A stretch of 10,369 nt of DNA from Clostridiales bacterium (GTDB taxonomy: Bacteria > Bacillota > Clostridia > Lachnospirales > WQUN01): positions 1 to 10,369 of the forward strand of contig JAIRVD010000151.1 of assembly GCA_031254075.1 (NCBI GenBank), given 5' to 3'. A program made the translations under genes and the position numbers. The first letter of the stretch is position 1. Each line of letters opens with the position of its first letter. The notes beneath the pieces were generated by a model that saw only the letters and a program-made list of their open reading frames with translations, had not been told where the DNA came from and made no database searches. Below, piece by piece: positions 1 through 8,046 of the stretch.

Positions 1-120
1 TCTACCGCAGAGAAAAAAATGATGACGACCGCAAAGCAAATTATTCTGTCGGAATTAATTCTTTCGCTGAATGTTGACAAAAATGTAGCGGAGGAAGTTT
101 TAGACGACACGTTCAGATAG
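1..120 (+). CDS. C-terminal end of an unidentified protein (5' truncated by window)
   Basis: Frame 1 is open from the first base to a TAG at 118-120 and encodes the last 39 residues of a protein whose start lies outside the window. The segment is rich in Lys, Glu, Leu and Val and reads as helical (for example the stretch KQIILSELILSLNVDK). No family motif is visible, so I give no function. The TAG is built into the AGGAG ribosome binding site (119-123) of the next gene, which starts 7 nt later. This places it in the same operon as the PHP phosphoesterase and makes translational coupling likely. Confidence 0.6.
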   Translation, partial: STAEKKMMTTAKQIILSELILSLNVDKNVAEEVLDDTFR

Positions 121-127
121 GAGAAAT

Positions 128-982
128 ATGTTTTTCGATTCGCATGTACACTCTTATGTTTCGCCCGATTCCGAAATGCATCCTGAGGAAGCAGTGGCCG
201 CATTAAAAAAAATGGGGCTTGGTATTGCGTTTACAGAACATGCTGACTATGCAACGCATGAAGAAGCAGACCCCGACGCAACGGACGCTCCGCGCGGAAT
301 CGGGGATTTTGTCGTTGACTTCGAAAGATATCCGAAAGAATATGAAAAATTCCGCGGCGAAGGCGTTATGCTCGGTTTAGAATTCGGGCTTACGAAGGCT
401 TACGCGAAATTAAACGAAAAAATCGCAAACTCATATGATTACGATTTTATTTTGGGCGGCGTGCATTGCATTGACGGCGTCGAAATTTATCACGCGTCGA
501 AGGGGCTTCTGCCGAACGAACCGATTACACAACAAATGACAAGCGACGACACCGAAACGGTTATGAATTGCATTCAACAATATTTAAAATATTCGCGCGA
601 AATGGTTGAGTTTAACGGTAATTTTTACGATTCCTTCGCGCATATGGCGTATTTTGCAAGATATGCGCCAAAACCTTCGGAGCTTTGCGTTTACGAAAAT
701 TTCCGCCGTGAAATTGACGCGCTGTTAAAAGCAATCGCAGAACGCGAACTTGCGTTTGAAATAAACACTTACCGATATAAAAATTATCCCTCCGCCGCAC
801 ACGAAATGTTAAAATGCTGCCGCAGTTTTAAACGATTGGGCGGAAAATATTGCACATTCGGTTCCGATGCGCATAAGGTTTCGAATCTCGGACGCAACAT
901 CGACGACGCAATTTATATCGCGAGAGAATCGGGACTGATTCCCGTATATTTCAAAGAAAGAAAGCCCATCCGCTGTGAATAA
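128..982 (+). CDS. PHP-domain phosphoesterase, HisJ-type histidinol-phosphatase-like
   Basis: A 284-residue protein covering the whole of a PHP (polymerase and histidinol phosphatase) domain. The metal-ligand motifs occur in family order: HVH at residues 6-8, TEHAD at 36-40 (E37, H38), a Glu at 85 in GLEFG, GGVH at 110-113, a His at 172 in FAHMAYF, and SDAH at 246-249. These form the multinuclear metal site that hydrolyses phosphate esters. The length fits the HisJ/HisK histidinol-phosphatase family (about 260-290 residues), which acts in the cytosol on L-histidinol phosphate. No other his gene lies nearby, and PHP phosphoesterases vary in substrate, so the exact substrate is inferred only weakly. 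ATG at 128 is preceded by AGGAG at 119-123, a slightly short spacing of 4 nt. The 3' end overlaps the flippase gene by 8 nt. Confidence 0.88.
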   Translation: MFFDSHVHSYVSPDSEMHPEEAVAALKKMGLGIAFTEHADYATHEEADPDATDAPRGIGDFVVDFERYPKEYEKFRGEGVMLGLEFGLTKAYAKLNEKIANSYDYDFILGGVHCIDGVEIYHASKGLLPNEPITQQMTSDDTETVMNCIQQYLKYSREMVEFNGNFYDSFAHMAYFARYAPKPSELCVYENFRREIDALLKAIAERELAFEINTYRYKNYPSAAHEMLKCCRSFKRLGGKYCTFGSDAHKVSNLGRNIDDAIYIARESGLIPVYFKERKPIRCE

Positions 983-2579
983 TAAGTCGCGAACGGGTTC
1001 TTTTGTGCGCCAGGCGGCTATTCTCGCGGGCGCATCTATTTTTGTGCGGCTGCTCGGGTTTTTTTATCGTATTCCGATTACACATTTAATCGGCGACAAG
1101 GGAAACTCGTTTTATAATTCGGCTTATTTGATTTACGCGATTGCGTTAAATTTATCTTCCGTGTTCATGATTGCGACGCTTTCGAGGCTGACAAGCGAAC
1201 GCATAGCGCGGGGTCAATATCGCAACGCGCATTCGCTTTTTAAAATTTCATTTCTATTTTCAATGACGCTCGGCTTAGCCGGAACGTTGATTATGTTCTT
1301 CGGCGCGGCGCAAATCGAGTGGCTTCTCGGCTCGCCCGAGGGAACCGTTGTTCACACAATCCGAGCAATTTCGCCCGCCGTTTTTATTGTTTCGATGCTG
1401 ACCGTTTTTCGGGGTTACTTCCAAGGAATGAAAACCACCGTTCCGACCGCAATATCACAAGTTGTGGAGCAAGTCTTTAATGTCGGCTTCAGCCTGTGGC
1501 TTGCGTATATTTTCTTCGGTCACGGTCTTGAATTCGCCGCAGCGGGCGCGGGTGCGGGAACCGCAATTGCCGCACTTGCCGCACTCACGGTCGTTGCGTT
1601 TATTTACATCCTACGCGGAAAAACCATAAAACAACGCGTTGACGAAGACATATCCGGCGTTATCGAAAAACCGAGCGAGCAAATTTCCGCAATTGTTCGC
1701 ACCGCCTACCCCATGATAATCGGTCTTTCCGTTTTTGCACTCGCAAACAGCTTGGATGTAAGCATGTCTAACAACCTAATCATGGCAACAGGCGAATTCT
1801 CGGAAGAACAAGTTGGTATTCTCGTAGGGCAATACACCGGCAAATTCAGTCTGTTCACAACGCTTCCCGTTTCGCTGTCAATGGCTCTTTCCGCCGCGGT
1901 GCTTCCCGAAATTACTTCCGCACATGTTGTTCTGGATGAAAAATCCGTTCGCCGCAAAACAAATCTTGCCCTCCGCCTCTCAATGATGATTTCCTTTCCC
2001 GCCGCAATCGGTCTTGCCGTCCTCGCAGACCCCGTTATTTCTATGCTCTTCCCGCGCCACCCCGAAGGCGGATGGCTACTCAAATTCGGTGCAATCAGCA
2101 TCGTCTTCCTCGCCGTCTACTACATCATCACCGGCGTTCTGCAAGGCTGCGGATATGTAAAACTCCCGATTGTCGGGCTGTTTATCGGCGTTCTCGTTAA
2201 AATCGCTTTAAACTATCTTTTGTTATCCGTTCCTTCAATTAACATACTCGGCGCCGTAATCTCAACAATTGCCTGCTTCATCGTCGCCGCCGCCGTTAAC
2301 CTTTTCTTCCTGAAAAAATTCATCGGCGTTCTGCCGGACTTCATCGCAACCTTCATCAAACCTGCCGCCGCTTCTGTCGGCATGGGCGTCGTTTGCTATT
2401 TTACCTACAGCTTACTGCGAATCATCTCAGGTAATGCCGTCGCAACCCTCGGCGCAATCGCTTTGGGCGGTATTGCATATATAATTCTTATGGCTCTCAT
2501 TCGCGGTTTTGGCGAATACGAGCTGAAAGCCCTGCCAATTCCACGGAAAATAAGGGGCTGGTTAGGCTATTATGAGTAA
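975..2579 (+). CDS. MOP/MATE-superfamily polysaccharide or lipid-II flippase (SpoVB/YtgP-like)
   Basis: A 534-residue integral membrane protein with about 14 hydrophobic segments. It resembles the PST branch of the MOP exporter superfamily (SpoVB, YtgP/MurJ-like), which flips undecaprenyl-linked cell-wall or polysaccharide precursors across the membrane. The N-terminus shows the family pattern: a short basic segment, then a helix ending in RLLGFFYRIP at about residues 25-34. A family-typical FRGYFQGMKTTVPTAIS segment follows at about 145-161, after the fourth helix. The start is GTG at 975, inside the last codons of the PHP gene (8-nt overlap). It gives the expected N-terminus, and the Shine-Dalgarno sequence is weak, so reinitiation coupling is likely. 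Whether it is the essential lipid-II flippase, a sporulation SpoVB or a capsule exporter cannot be told from this sequence. Confidence 0.88.
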   Translation: MNNKSRTGSFVRQAAILAGASIFVRLLGFFYRIPITHLIGDKGNSFYNSAYLIYAIALNLSSVFMIATLSRLTSERIARGQYRNAHSLFKISFLFSMTLGLAGTLIMFFGAAQIEWLLGSPEGTVVHTIRAISPAVFIVSMLTVFRGYFQGMKTTVPTAISQVVEQVFNVGFSLWLAYIFFGHGLEFAAAGAGAGTAIAALAALTVVAFIYILRGKTIKQRVDEDISGVIEKPSEQISAIVRTAYPMIIGLSVFALANSLDVSMSNNLIMATGEFSEEQVGILVGQYTGKFSLFTTLPVSLSMALSAAVLPEITSAHVVLDEKSVRRKTNLALRLSMMISFPAAIGLAVLADPVISMLFPRHPEGGWLLKFGAISIVFLAVYYIITGVLQGCGYVKLPIVGLFIGVLVKIALNYLLLSVPSINILGAVISTIACFIVAAAVNLFFLKKFIGVLPDFIATFIKPAAASVGMGVVCYFTYSLLRIISGNAVATLGAIALGGIAYIILMALIRGFGEYELKALPIPRKIRGWLGYYE

Positions 2580-3273
2580 AATGCTTGTAAAGCATATTTT
2601 GATACTTGCCTTCCGCGCCTTGCTTCTGGTTACGGCACTTTATTTGTATTTTTCCGATAAAACCAAACCGGATTATACGGAAATATTATCTCAAGGAAGC
2701 TTATTTCTTTTTGTCGTTTGGATTGTACTCGTCATCGGCATGGTTCTACGTATTGTACCGAACAAACAAATCGCAATGGGAGCCCGCAAACATTATAGAT
2801 GCTCCTATAATGAAATTCCCGATATAACAGTTTCAAAACAAATGAAGAACCGAGTGAACAAAGGCGTTATTAAATGCGCCATAGCATGGATTGCATTTAG
2901 TTCCGCCCTGTTTTTTTTGCTTTATATGCTAAATCTAAACACTCCTCCGATAATTATGATTATTGTACTCACTTACTCTGTTTTAGACATAATTTTTATT
3001 TTATGTATTTGCCCATTTAAAATGCTGTTTATGCGAAACAGATGCTGCGCTGTATGCCGAATATATAATTGGGATTATTTTATGATGTGTACACCGATGC
3101 TCCTTTTCCCTCATATTTATTCAATCAGTCTGCTGATTCTTTCTGTAGTAGTTTTATTAACGTGGGAGATATCTGTTTGGAAAAATCCCGGTTATTTTGT
3201 AACGGACACAAATAAAAACTTAAGCTGTGAGCAATGCAAAGACAGGTTGTGCCTATTAAGAAGGGGCAAATAG
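2572..3273 (+). CDS. Cysteine-rich five-helix membrane protein of unknown function
   Basis: A 233-residue protein that I do not assign to a family. Five hydrophobic segments are visible at about residues 6-27, 42-62, 100-121, 125-147 and 172-197. Cysteines cluster unusually: CxC at 145-147 near the end of helix 4, CCxxC at 158-162 in the following loop, and CxxC plus a third Cys (219, 222, 227) in the short C-terminal tail. By the positive-inside rule, the tail and the helix 4-5 loop (KMLFMRNR) may both be exposed to the same basic face, which would allow a shared metal or disulfide site. That is inference. ATG at 2572 overlaps the flippase stop by 8 nt, the same overlap length as between the two genes upstream. 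The lipoprotein gene follows 1 nt after the stop. Codon choice looks more AT-rich than in the two genes before it. Confidence 0.75.
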   Translation: MSKMLVKHILILAFRALLLVTALYLYFSDKTKPDYTEILSQGSLFLFVVWIVLVIGMVLRIVPNKQIAMGARKHYRCSYNEIPDITVSKQMKNRVNKGVIKCAIAWIAFSSALFFLLYMLNLNTPPIIMIIVLTYSVLDIIFILCICPFKMLFMRNRCCAVCRIYNWDYFMMCTPMLLFPHIYSISLLILSVVVLLTWEISVWKNPGYFVTDTNKNLSCEQCKDRLCLLRRGK

Positions 3274-3274
3274 A

Positions 3275-4210
3275 ATGCGTATTCGGTTTATTATACTAAT
3301 CATAGTATCGGCAGTGATAACGGGTTGTGGTTTACGGATGGAAAATGAAAATCCCGATGCATCTGAAATTATAACGGAAAAAATAAGGAGCATTGATGAT
3401 GTCGGGGATTATGAATTAAATGAGCCGCTTCTTGAATTAATGGAGGCGGCTGCAGACGATGAAATACTTATGTTTACATATATGGGAGACGAACGGGAAT
3501 TTGCCTACGCATTTACGGGTGAAGTGCTTGACGTCTATTATGGAACATTGTGGTTTATAAGCCGTGACGGTGTTGTTCCGATTGAAATACCTCGCCATAA
3601 TAACCGTTCTGTAACAGAGTATTTTTGGTCAATAGACGGGGCTTTTGTGCTGGATTCACAAAAATTCATCGTGTTGGAATTATATTTTACTACCGGTTCC
3701 AGCTCCTTGGTTTTTGGAATTAAAGACAACAATTGGTACATGTATGATGAGCTAATCTATGGCGGCAATATTCGTGTTATTGATGAGGATACTATCTATA
3801 TTTTTCACAGCACTTTTGACGCCGGCTTTGATAAAACCGACGGATTTGGAACGGGACGAACAGGAAAATGGTATTATCTGTATTGGAACAACGGGTTTAG
3901 GGAATATGGCGGAATTGAAATAACGGAAAGTCAATTCCTGCTATTTAACGGTGCTGACATTATTTTGAACGAGATGCGAGCAAACGAATATGTTGTCCGC
4001 GAAATTATTTATCGCGCTAACGGCATAATCAATATTAACTACGGTCGGGAAGATGATTCATGGCAAAGTAATTATTATCTTGAAATTAGGTATAACGGAA
4101 ATTCGGTTGTAATTAATTCTGACGGAGACGGTTATTATCTTGCCGCGCTTTCAGATGAAATTGCCGTCTACCCGGAATTTATTCCGCCGATTGCGTATGA
4201 GCCTTGGTAA
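3275..4210 (+). CDS. Putative lipoprotein of unknown function
   Basis: A 311-residue protein with a signal-peptidase-II signal: basic MRIR, hydrophobic residues 5-16, and the lipobox ITGC ending at Cys18, which would be lipidated and anchored to the outer face of the membrane. The mature part is acidic and rich in Asp, Glu, Tyr, Trp and Gly. It consists of many short alternating hydrophobic/polar stretches, as in an all-beta or propeller-like fold. No catalytic motif is visible and I do not recognise the family. AAGGGG at 3260-3265 precedes ATG at 3275, one base after the stop of the membrane protein gene. It is the last gene of the + strand operon and is followed by the hairpin at 4241-4269. 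The tight pairing with the cysteine-rich membrane protein suggests the two work together, but that is inference only. Confidence 0.78.
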   Translation: MRIRFIILIIVSAVITGCGLRMENENPDASEIITEKIRSIDDVGDYELNEPLLELMEAAADDEILMFTYMGDEREFAYAFTGEVLDVYYGTLWFISRDGVVPIEIPRHNNRSVTEYFWSIDGAFVLDSQKFIVLELYFTTGSSSLVFGIKDNNWYMYDELIYGGNIRVIDEDTIYIFHSTFDAGFDKTDGFGTGRTGKWYYLYWNNGFREYGGIEITESQFLLFNGADIILNEMRANEYVVREIIYRANGIININYGREDDSWQSNYYLEIRYNGNSVVINSDGDGYYLAALSDEIAVYPEFIPPIAYEPW

Positions 4211-4240
4211 AAAGCCTATTGGATTTTTCAAAAGCAATGC

Positions 4241-4269
4241 AAAAACGGCGCGAAATTCGCGCCGTTTTT
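4241..4269. terminator. Bidirectional rho-independent terminator between convergent operons
   Basis: A perfect 14-bp inverted repeat with one central base. It has a GGCGCG/CGCGCC core flanked by A5 on the left and T5 on the right, so each strand ends in a run of five U. On the + strand it lies 30 nt after the lipoprotein stop. On the - strand it lies 24 nt after the ppdK stop. It should therefore terminate both converging transcripts. Confidence 0.92.
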
Positions 4270-4293
4270 AATGTTAGTTTTTATTCACTTTTT

Positions 4294-6924
4294 TTAGTCA
4301 AACTTTTCCCCCGCGAGTGCAGACTGAGCCGCAGCCAATCTTGCGATGGGAACGCGGAAGGGTGAGCATGAAACGTAATCAAGTCCGACTTTGTGGCAGA
4401 AACCGATGGAGGAGGGTTCGCCGCCGTGTTCGCCGCAAATACCGATTTTAAGTTTCGGATTTTTGCCGCGACCTTTTTTGATTGCGATTTTCATAAGTTC
4501 GCCTACGCCTGTTTGGTCGAGACGCGCGGTGGGGTCGCCTTCGTAGATGTTGTTGTCAATGTAGTCTTTGAGGATGCGCCCCGCGTCGTCACGTGACAAG
4601 CCGTAAGTCATTTGTGTAAGGTCGTTTGTTCCGAATGAGAAGAATTCGGCAACGCCCGCGATGTCGTCTGCGATAAGGCAAGCGCGCGGAATTTCAATCA
4701 TTGTGCCGATGAGGTATTCGAGCTTTACGCCGGCTGCGGCAACGAGTTCGGCTGCCTTTTTCTCAATTATATCGCGAACGAAACGGGTTTCTTTCACGTC
4801 GCCGACAAGCGGAATCATGATTTCTGGTTTGATGTCATAGCCTTTGGCTTTTTTCACTTCGATGGCGGCTTCAATGATTGCACGGGTTTGCATTTCGGCG
4901 ATTTCGGGGTAAGAAACTGCAAGACGGCAACCGCGATGTCCCATCATCGGGTTAAGTTCGTGAAGCGACTCGGCGCGGTCTTTGACCTGTTGAGGAGTTT
5001 TGCCCATATCTTTTGCGAGGCTTGCGAAATCTTCATCCTTCGTCGGCATGAATTCATGCAACGGCGGGTCAAGCAAGCGAATTGTAACGGGGCGGTCTTG
5101 CATAACTTCGTAGATTCCCGCGAAGTCTTTCTTTTGGAACGGAAGCAATTCGTCGAGAGCCGCGCGGCGTTCCGCTTCAGTGTCGGCGAGAATCATTTTA
5201 CGCATTTTGGGAATGCGGTCCGCGTCGAAGAACATATGCTCGGTGCGTGTAAGCCCGATGCCTTGCGCGCCGAATTCAAGCGCCTTCGCCGCGTCTTTCG
5301 GAGAATCCGCGTTTGTGCGAACGCCCATTTTACCGGGAACTGCATCTACCCAAGACATAAATGTTGCGAAATTTCCGCCGATTTCGGGGTCAACGGTTTT
5401 GATATCGCCTTTGTAAATGATGCCCGTAGAACCGTTAAGCGAAATATAATCGCCTTCTTTAATTGTTTCGCCGCCGATGGTGAAATCGTTTTTCCCGAAT
5501 TTAATATCTTCGCAACCGCAAATGCAAGGTGTACCATATCCGCGAGCAACAACCGCGGCATGAGATGTCATTCCGCCGCGAGCGGTAAGAATTCCCTGAG
5601 AAACTTCCATACCGAGGATATCGTCGGGAGATGTTTCAAGACGCACGAGAATTACGCGTTCGCCGCGTTCATTTGCGGCAGCGGCGTCCGCTGCGGTGAA
5701 GTAAACCCTGCCGGCAGCCGCACCGGGTGATGCCGCCAACGCCTTGCCAATTTGTTTCGCCGCTTTTAATTCCGCGTCGTCGAAAACGGGGTGAAGCAAT
5801 TGGTCTAACGACCTTGGGTCAACACGCTTTATTGCTTCTTCTTTGGTCATAATGCCTTCATTTATCATATCCATGCAGATTTGAAGCATCGCAACCGGTC
5901 CGATAGATTTTGCGTCGCGCGTTTGCAGAATATATAATTTTTCGTTTTCAATGGTCATTTCCATGTCTTGAGCGAATTTGTAATGCCTTTCAAGACGGTC
6001 GGCAATGTCCATCAGTTCTTTGTAAGCTTTAGGGTTTTTCGATTCAAGTTCTTCGATGGGGTTCGCTGTGCGAACGCCGGCAACAACGTCTTCGCCTTGC
6101 GCGTTCATGAGGAACTCGCCGAACATTCTGTTTTCGCCGGTTACTTGGTCGCGCGTGAATAAAACGCCCGAACCGGATGTTTGACCCATGTTACCGAAAA
6201 CCATCTCTTGCACGTTTACTGCCGTTCCCCATTCGTATGGGATATCGTGTTTGCGGCGATAAATAAACGCGCGCTCATTATCCCACGATTCGAATACGGC
6301 AATTATTGCGTTGTAAAGCTGTTCCTTCGCGTCAGTCGGGAAATCTTTTCCTTGGTCGTCGCGATAGATTTTTTTGAAGATATCGACGATGGCTTTCCAG
6401 TCGTCGGCGGTCATGTTTTCATCGGATGCGTAACCTTTTTTCTCTTTGTATTCATCAAGAGAATGTTCAAAGCTGTGCTTGCTTACGCCGATTACAACGT
6501 CCGCGAACATCATAATAAAACGGCGGTATGAATCATACGCAAAGCTTTCGCCTGCTGATTTTGCCAACGCTTTCGCCGCGGCATCGGAAATTCCGAGATT
6601 CAAAACCGTGTCCATCATTCCCGGCATCGAAGCACGCGCACCTGAACGAACGGATACCAGCAACGGATTCGACGCATCGCCGAATTTTTTGCCCGTACCC
6701 GCCTCAAGTTGAGCAATGCAGCCGTCAATTTGTTTTTTAATGTCGTCAGACAAAACTTTGCCCGAAGAATTGTAATGCGTACATGCTTCCGTTGTTACGA
6801 TAAATCCGTTCGGAACCGGAATGCCCATGTTGGTCATTTCCGCCAAATTCGCGCCTTTTCCGCCAAGCAAATTGCGCATTGAGGCGTCGCCTTCTTTGAA
6901 CATATATACATATTTATGGCTCAT
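4294..6924 (-). CDS. ppdK: Pyruvate phosphate dikinase
   Basis: An 876-residue cytosolic enzyme that interconverts ATP + Pi + pyruvate and AMP + PPi + phosphoenolpyruvate. It has full family length and all three parts. The ATP-grasp nucleotide domain begins with GGKGANLAEM (21-30) and contains SVRSGARASMPGMMDT (91-106). The central swivelling domain carries the phospho-acceptor His455 in GGMTSHAAVVARG (450-462). The C-terminal PEP/pyruvate barrel carries LTRTEHMFF (558-566), FGTNDLTQMT (764-773) and the catalytic Cys830 in GICGEHGGEP (828-837). ATG at 6924 has a strong GGGAGGA site at 6932-6938. The gene starts only 20 nt after the rplL stop with no terminator between, so it should share the ribosomal-stalk transcript. 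In anaerobic Firmicutes PPDK runs in glycolysis or gluconeogenesis in a PPi-linked manner. No separate PPDK regulatory protein gene is seen here. Confidence 0.97.
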   Translation of the reverse strand: MSHKYVYMFKEGDASMRNLLGGKGANLAEMTNMGIPVPNGFIVTTEACTHYNSSGKVLSDDIKKQIDGCIAQLEAGTGKKFGDASNPLLVSVRSGARASMPGMMDTVLNLGISDAAAKALAKSAGESFAYDSYRRFIMMFADVVIGVSKHSFEHSLDEYKEKKGYASDENMTADDWKAIVDIFKKIYRDDQGKDFPTDAKEQLYNAIIAVFESWDNERAFIYRRKHDIPYEWGTAVNVQEMVFGNMGQTSGSGVLFTRDQVTGENRMFGEFLMNAQGEDVVAGVRTANPIEELESKNPKAYKELMDIADRLERHYKFAQDMEMTIENEKLYILQTRDAKSIGPVAMLQICMDMINEGIMTKEEAIKRVDPRSLDQLLHPVFDDAELKAAKQIGKALAASPGAAAGRVYFTAADAAAANERGERVILVRLETSPDDILGMEVSQGILTARGGMTSHAAVVARGYGTPCICGCEDIKFGKNDFTIGGETIKEGDYISLNGSTGIIYKGDIKTVDPEIGGNFATFMSWVDAVPGKMGVRTNADSPKDAAKALEFGAQGIGLTRTEHMFFDADRIPKMRKMILADTEAERRAALDELLPFQKKDFAGIYEVMQDRPVTIRLLDPPLHEFMPTKDEDFASLAKDMGKTPQQVKDRAESLHELNPMMGHRGCRLAVSYPEIAEMQTRAIIEAAIEVKKAKGYDIKPEIMIPLVGDVKETRFVRDIIEKKAAELVAAAGVKLEYLIGTMIEIPRACLIADDIAGVAEFFSFGTNDLTQMTYGLSRDDAGRILKDYIDNNIYEGDPTARLDQTGVGELMKIAIKKGRGKNPKLKIGICGEHGGEPSSIGFCHKVGLDYVSCSPFRVPIARLAAAQSALAGEKFD

Positions 6925-6944
6925 TTTTGAATCCTCCCGATTTA

Positions 6945-7319
6945 TTATTTCAATGTTGCTTTCGCGCCTACTTCTTCAAGCTTCTTCACGATTTCGTCGG
7001 CTTCGGCCTTAGGTGCCGCTTCCTTCAAAATCTTCGGTGCGCCGTCTACCAAGTCTTTAGCTTCTTTCAAGCCGAGGCCGGTAATCTCACGCACGATTTT
7101 AATTACCTTAATTTTTTCCGCGCCTACTTCCGTAAGCTCAACATCGAAATCAGTCTTCTCTTCCGCCGCTTCCGCCGCAACCGCAGGTCCCGCTACCATT
7201 ACGCCCGCCGCCGCGCTTACGCCGAATTCTTCTTCAGCCGCCTTAACGAGGTCGTTAAGTTCTAACACCGACAGCCCTTTTATCGCTTCGATGATTTCTG
7301 CACTTGTTAATTTTGCCAT
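6945..7319 (-). CDS. rplL: 50S ribosomal protein bL12 (L7/L12)
   Basis: A 124-residue stalk protein of normal family length. The N-terminal dimerisation domain ([18 protein letters not shown], to about residue 33) is followed by an Ala-rich hinge at about 36-54. The C-terminal factor-binding domain (about 56-124) contains [20 protein letters not shown], the helix pair that recruits translation GTPases. Several copies bind the C-terminal helix of uL10. I chose ATG at 7319 because it gives the conserved MAKLT start and has GGAGGA at 7328-7333 at 8-nt spacing. The longer in-frame start at 7376 would add 19 unconserved residues across an intergenic hairpin. It lies 71 nt downstream of rplJ and 20 nt upstream of ppdK. 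Confidence 0.97.
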   Translation of the reverse strand: MAKLTSAEIIEAIKGLSVLELNDLVKAAEEEFGVSAAAGVMVAGPAVAAEAAEEKTDFDVELTEVGAEKIKVIKIVREITGLGLKEAKDLVDGAPKILKEAAPKAEADEIVKKLEEVGAKATLK

Positions 7320-7327
7320 TTTTTGTT

Positions 7328-7333
7328 TCCTCC
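7328..7333 (-). promoter_or_regulatory. Ribosome binding site of rplL
   Basis: GGAGGA on the - strand, 8 nt before ATG at 7319. It fixes the short start of rplL against the in-frame upstream ATG at 7376. Confidence 0.9.
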
Positions 7334-7350
7334 AATTTTTAAATGTTGTT

Positions 7351-7372
7351 CGCAAACCCCTTCGGGGTTCGC
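7351..7372 (-). other. Hairpin in the rplJ-rplL intergenic region
   Basis: On the - strand, GCGAACCCC pairs with GGGGTTTGCG around a GAA loop, giving about 9 bp with one G-U pair. No U-run follows, so it is not a rho-independent terminator. It lies between the rplJ stop and the rplL ribosome binding site. It could act as an mRNA processing or stability element that helps produce more bL12 than uL10, but that role is inference. Confidence 0.6.
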
Positions 7373-7390
7373 TCAATGGGGCTTTGCCTC

Positions 7391-7915
7391 TTACTCGCCT
7401 TTACTTTTGGCGATTTCGTTTACTACACGCGCAAAACTTGCCATCGGCGACTTGAACGAACCAAGCAGCCTTGAAAGCAACACCTCGCGTGACGGAATTT
7501 CCGCAATATCTTTCGTTGCGCTTGCGTCATAGACTTCGCCTTCCATCGCGCTCGCTTTAAATTCCAGTGCCGGCATCGCTTTCATATTCTTTGAAATTGC
7601 CGCCGCCGCCGCTGTTGCGTCTTCATACGAAAACGCCACCGCTGTCGGTCCTTTAAGAAAATCCTTCAGCTTCGCGAATTCCGTACCTTCAATCGCGAAT
7701 TCAAGCATCGTATTCTTGTACACTTTGTAGTCAATTCCGCCCGCCTTACGCAACGCCTTGCGCAATGTCGTATCCTGCGCAACCGTCAATCCGCGCGCGT
7801 CAACCAACACAACCGACTTCGTCCGCGAAAGACGCTCGCGAATCTCATTAACTACAGTTTCCTTCGCTTTGCGGTTGCGCTCCAAATTCGGATTTGCTTC
7901 CGTTACTTTTGCCAT
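7391..7915 (-). CDS. rplJ: 50S ribosomal protein uL10
   Basis: A 174-residue protein that forms the base of the ribosomal stalk, binding 23S rRNA through its N-terminal domain and bL12 dimers through its C-terminal helix. Recognisable uL10 segments are [10 protein letters not shown] (38-47), YKVYKNTML (63-71), [10 protein letters not shown] (87-96) and [19 protein letters not shown] (about 140-158). A final amphipathic helix, [11 protein letters not shown], would carry bL12. ATG at 7915 is set by AGGAGGTG at 7921-7928 and the conserved MAKVTE start. The in-frame extension up to 7978 is leader RNA, not protein. In Firmicutes the uL10-bL12 complex represses its own operon by binding the leader, and such a leader is visible here (8047-8161). 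Upstream rplKA and downstream rpoB are absent from their usual positions. Confidence 0.97.
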   Translation of the reverse strand: MAKVTEANPNLERNRKAKETVVNEIRERLSRTKSVVLVDARGLTVAQDTTLRKALRKAGGIDYKVYKNTMLEFAIEGTEFAKLKDFLKGPTAVAFSYEDATAAAAAISKNMKAMPALEFKASAMEGEVYDASATKDIAEIPSREVLLSRLLGSFKSPMASFARVVNEIAKSKGE

Positions 7916-7920
7916 CTGTT

Positions 7921-7928
7921 CACCTCCT
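7921..7928 (-). promoter_or_regulatory. Ribosome binding site of rplJ
   Basis: AGGAGGTG on the - strand, near-perfect complementarity to the 16S rRNA tail, with AGGAGG 7 nt before ATG at 7915. It lies 13 nt below the base of the large leader hairpin (7941-8038) and is free of it, so it should be accessible in the folded leader. Confidence 0.92.
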
Positions 7929-7940
7929 TCTTTTTTTAGG

Positions 7941-8038
7941 GACAACCTCCGAAAACCATCGCTTCGTCCGAATTTCAAACGCGCGTTTAAGCGTTCGCGA
8001 CGTTTGAAATTAGTCTCAGCGGGTTTTCGGGGGTTGCC
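7941..8038 (-). ncRNA. Large unexplained hairpin in the rplJ 5' leader
   Basis: In the - strand RNA, the 17-nt segment at 8038-8022 pairs with 7957-7941 (GGCAACC... against ...GGTTGTC), with one G-U pair and one C-A mismatch. Inside, CGCT (8020-8017 region) can pair with AGCG (about 7964-7961). An asymmetric internal loop follows (GAGACT opposite CGGACGA). Then there is a perfect 11-bp stem, 8011-8001 with 7981-7971 (AATTTCAAACG/CGTTTGAAATT), capped by a CGCG/CGCG extension. The element lies after the attenuator terminator and before the rplJ ribosome binding site, so it is present only in read-through mRNA. I know of no standard element of this kind at this place. It could be a second uL10-binding or processing site, or an inserted palindromic repeat. 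Confidence 0.7.
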
Positions 8039-8046
8039 GAGGGAAT

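Noticed and set aside
1706..2101. 131-codon open frame on the - strand
   Set aside because: Antisense to the flippase gene, Arg/Ser-rich shadow translation with no family features.
4888..5730. 280-codon open frame on the + strand
   Set aside because: It lies wholly antisense to ppdK, whose motifs are intact. The composition is that of a shadow frame in GC-rich third positions, and there is no ribosome binding site.
7320..7376. Longer N-terminus of rplL starting at 7376
   Set aside because: The extra 19 residues come from the intergenic hairpin. The conserved start and GGAGGA site are at 7319.
7916..7978. Longer N-terminus of rplJ starting at 7978
   Set aside because: It would translate the leader hairpin and the ribosome binding site itself. 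The conserved MAK start is at 7915.
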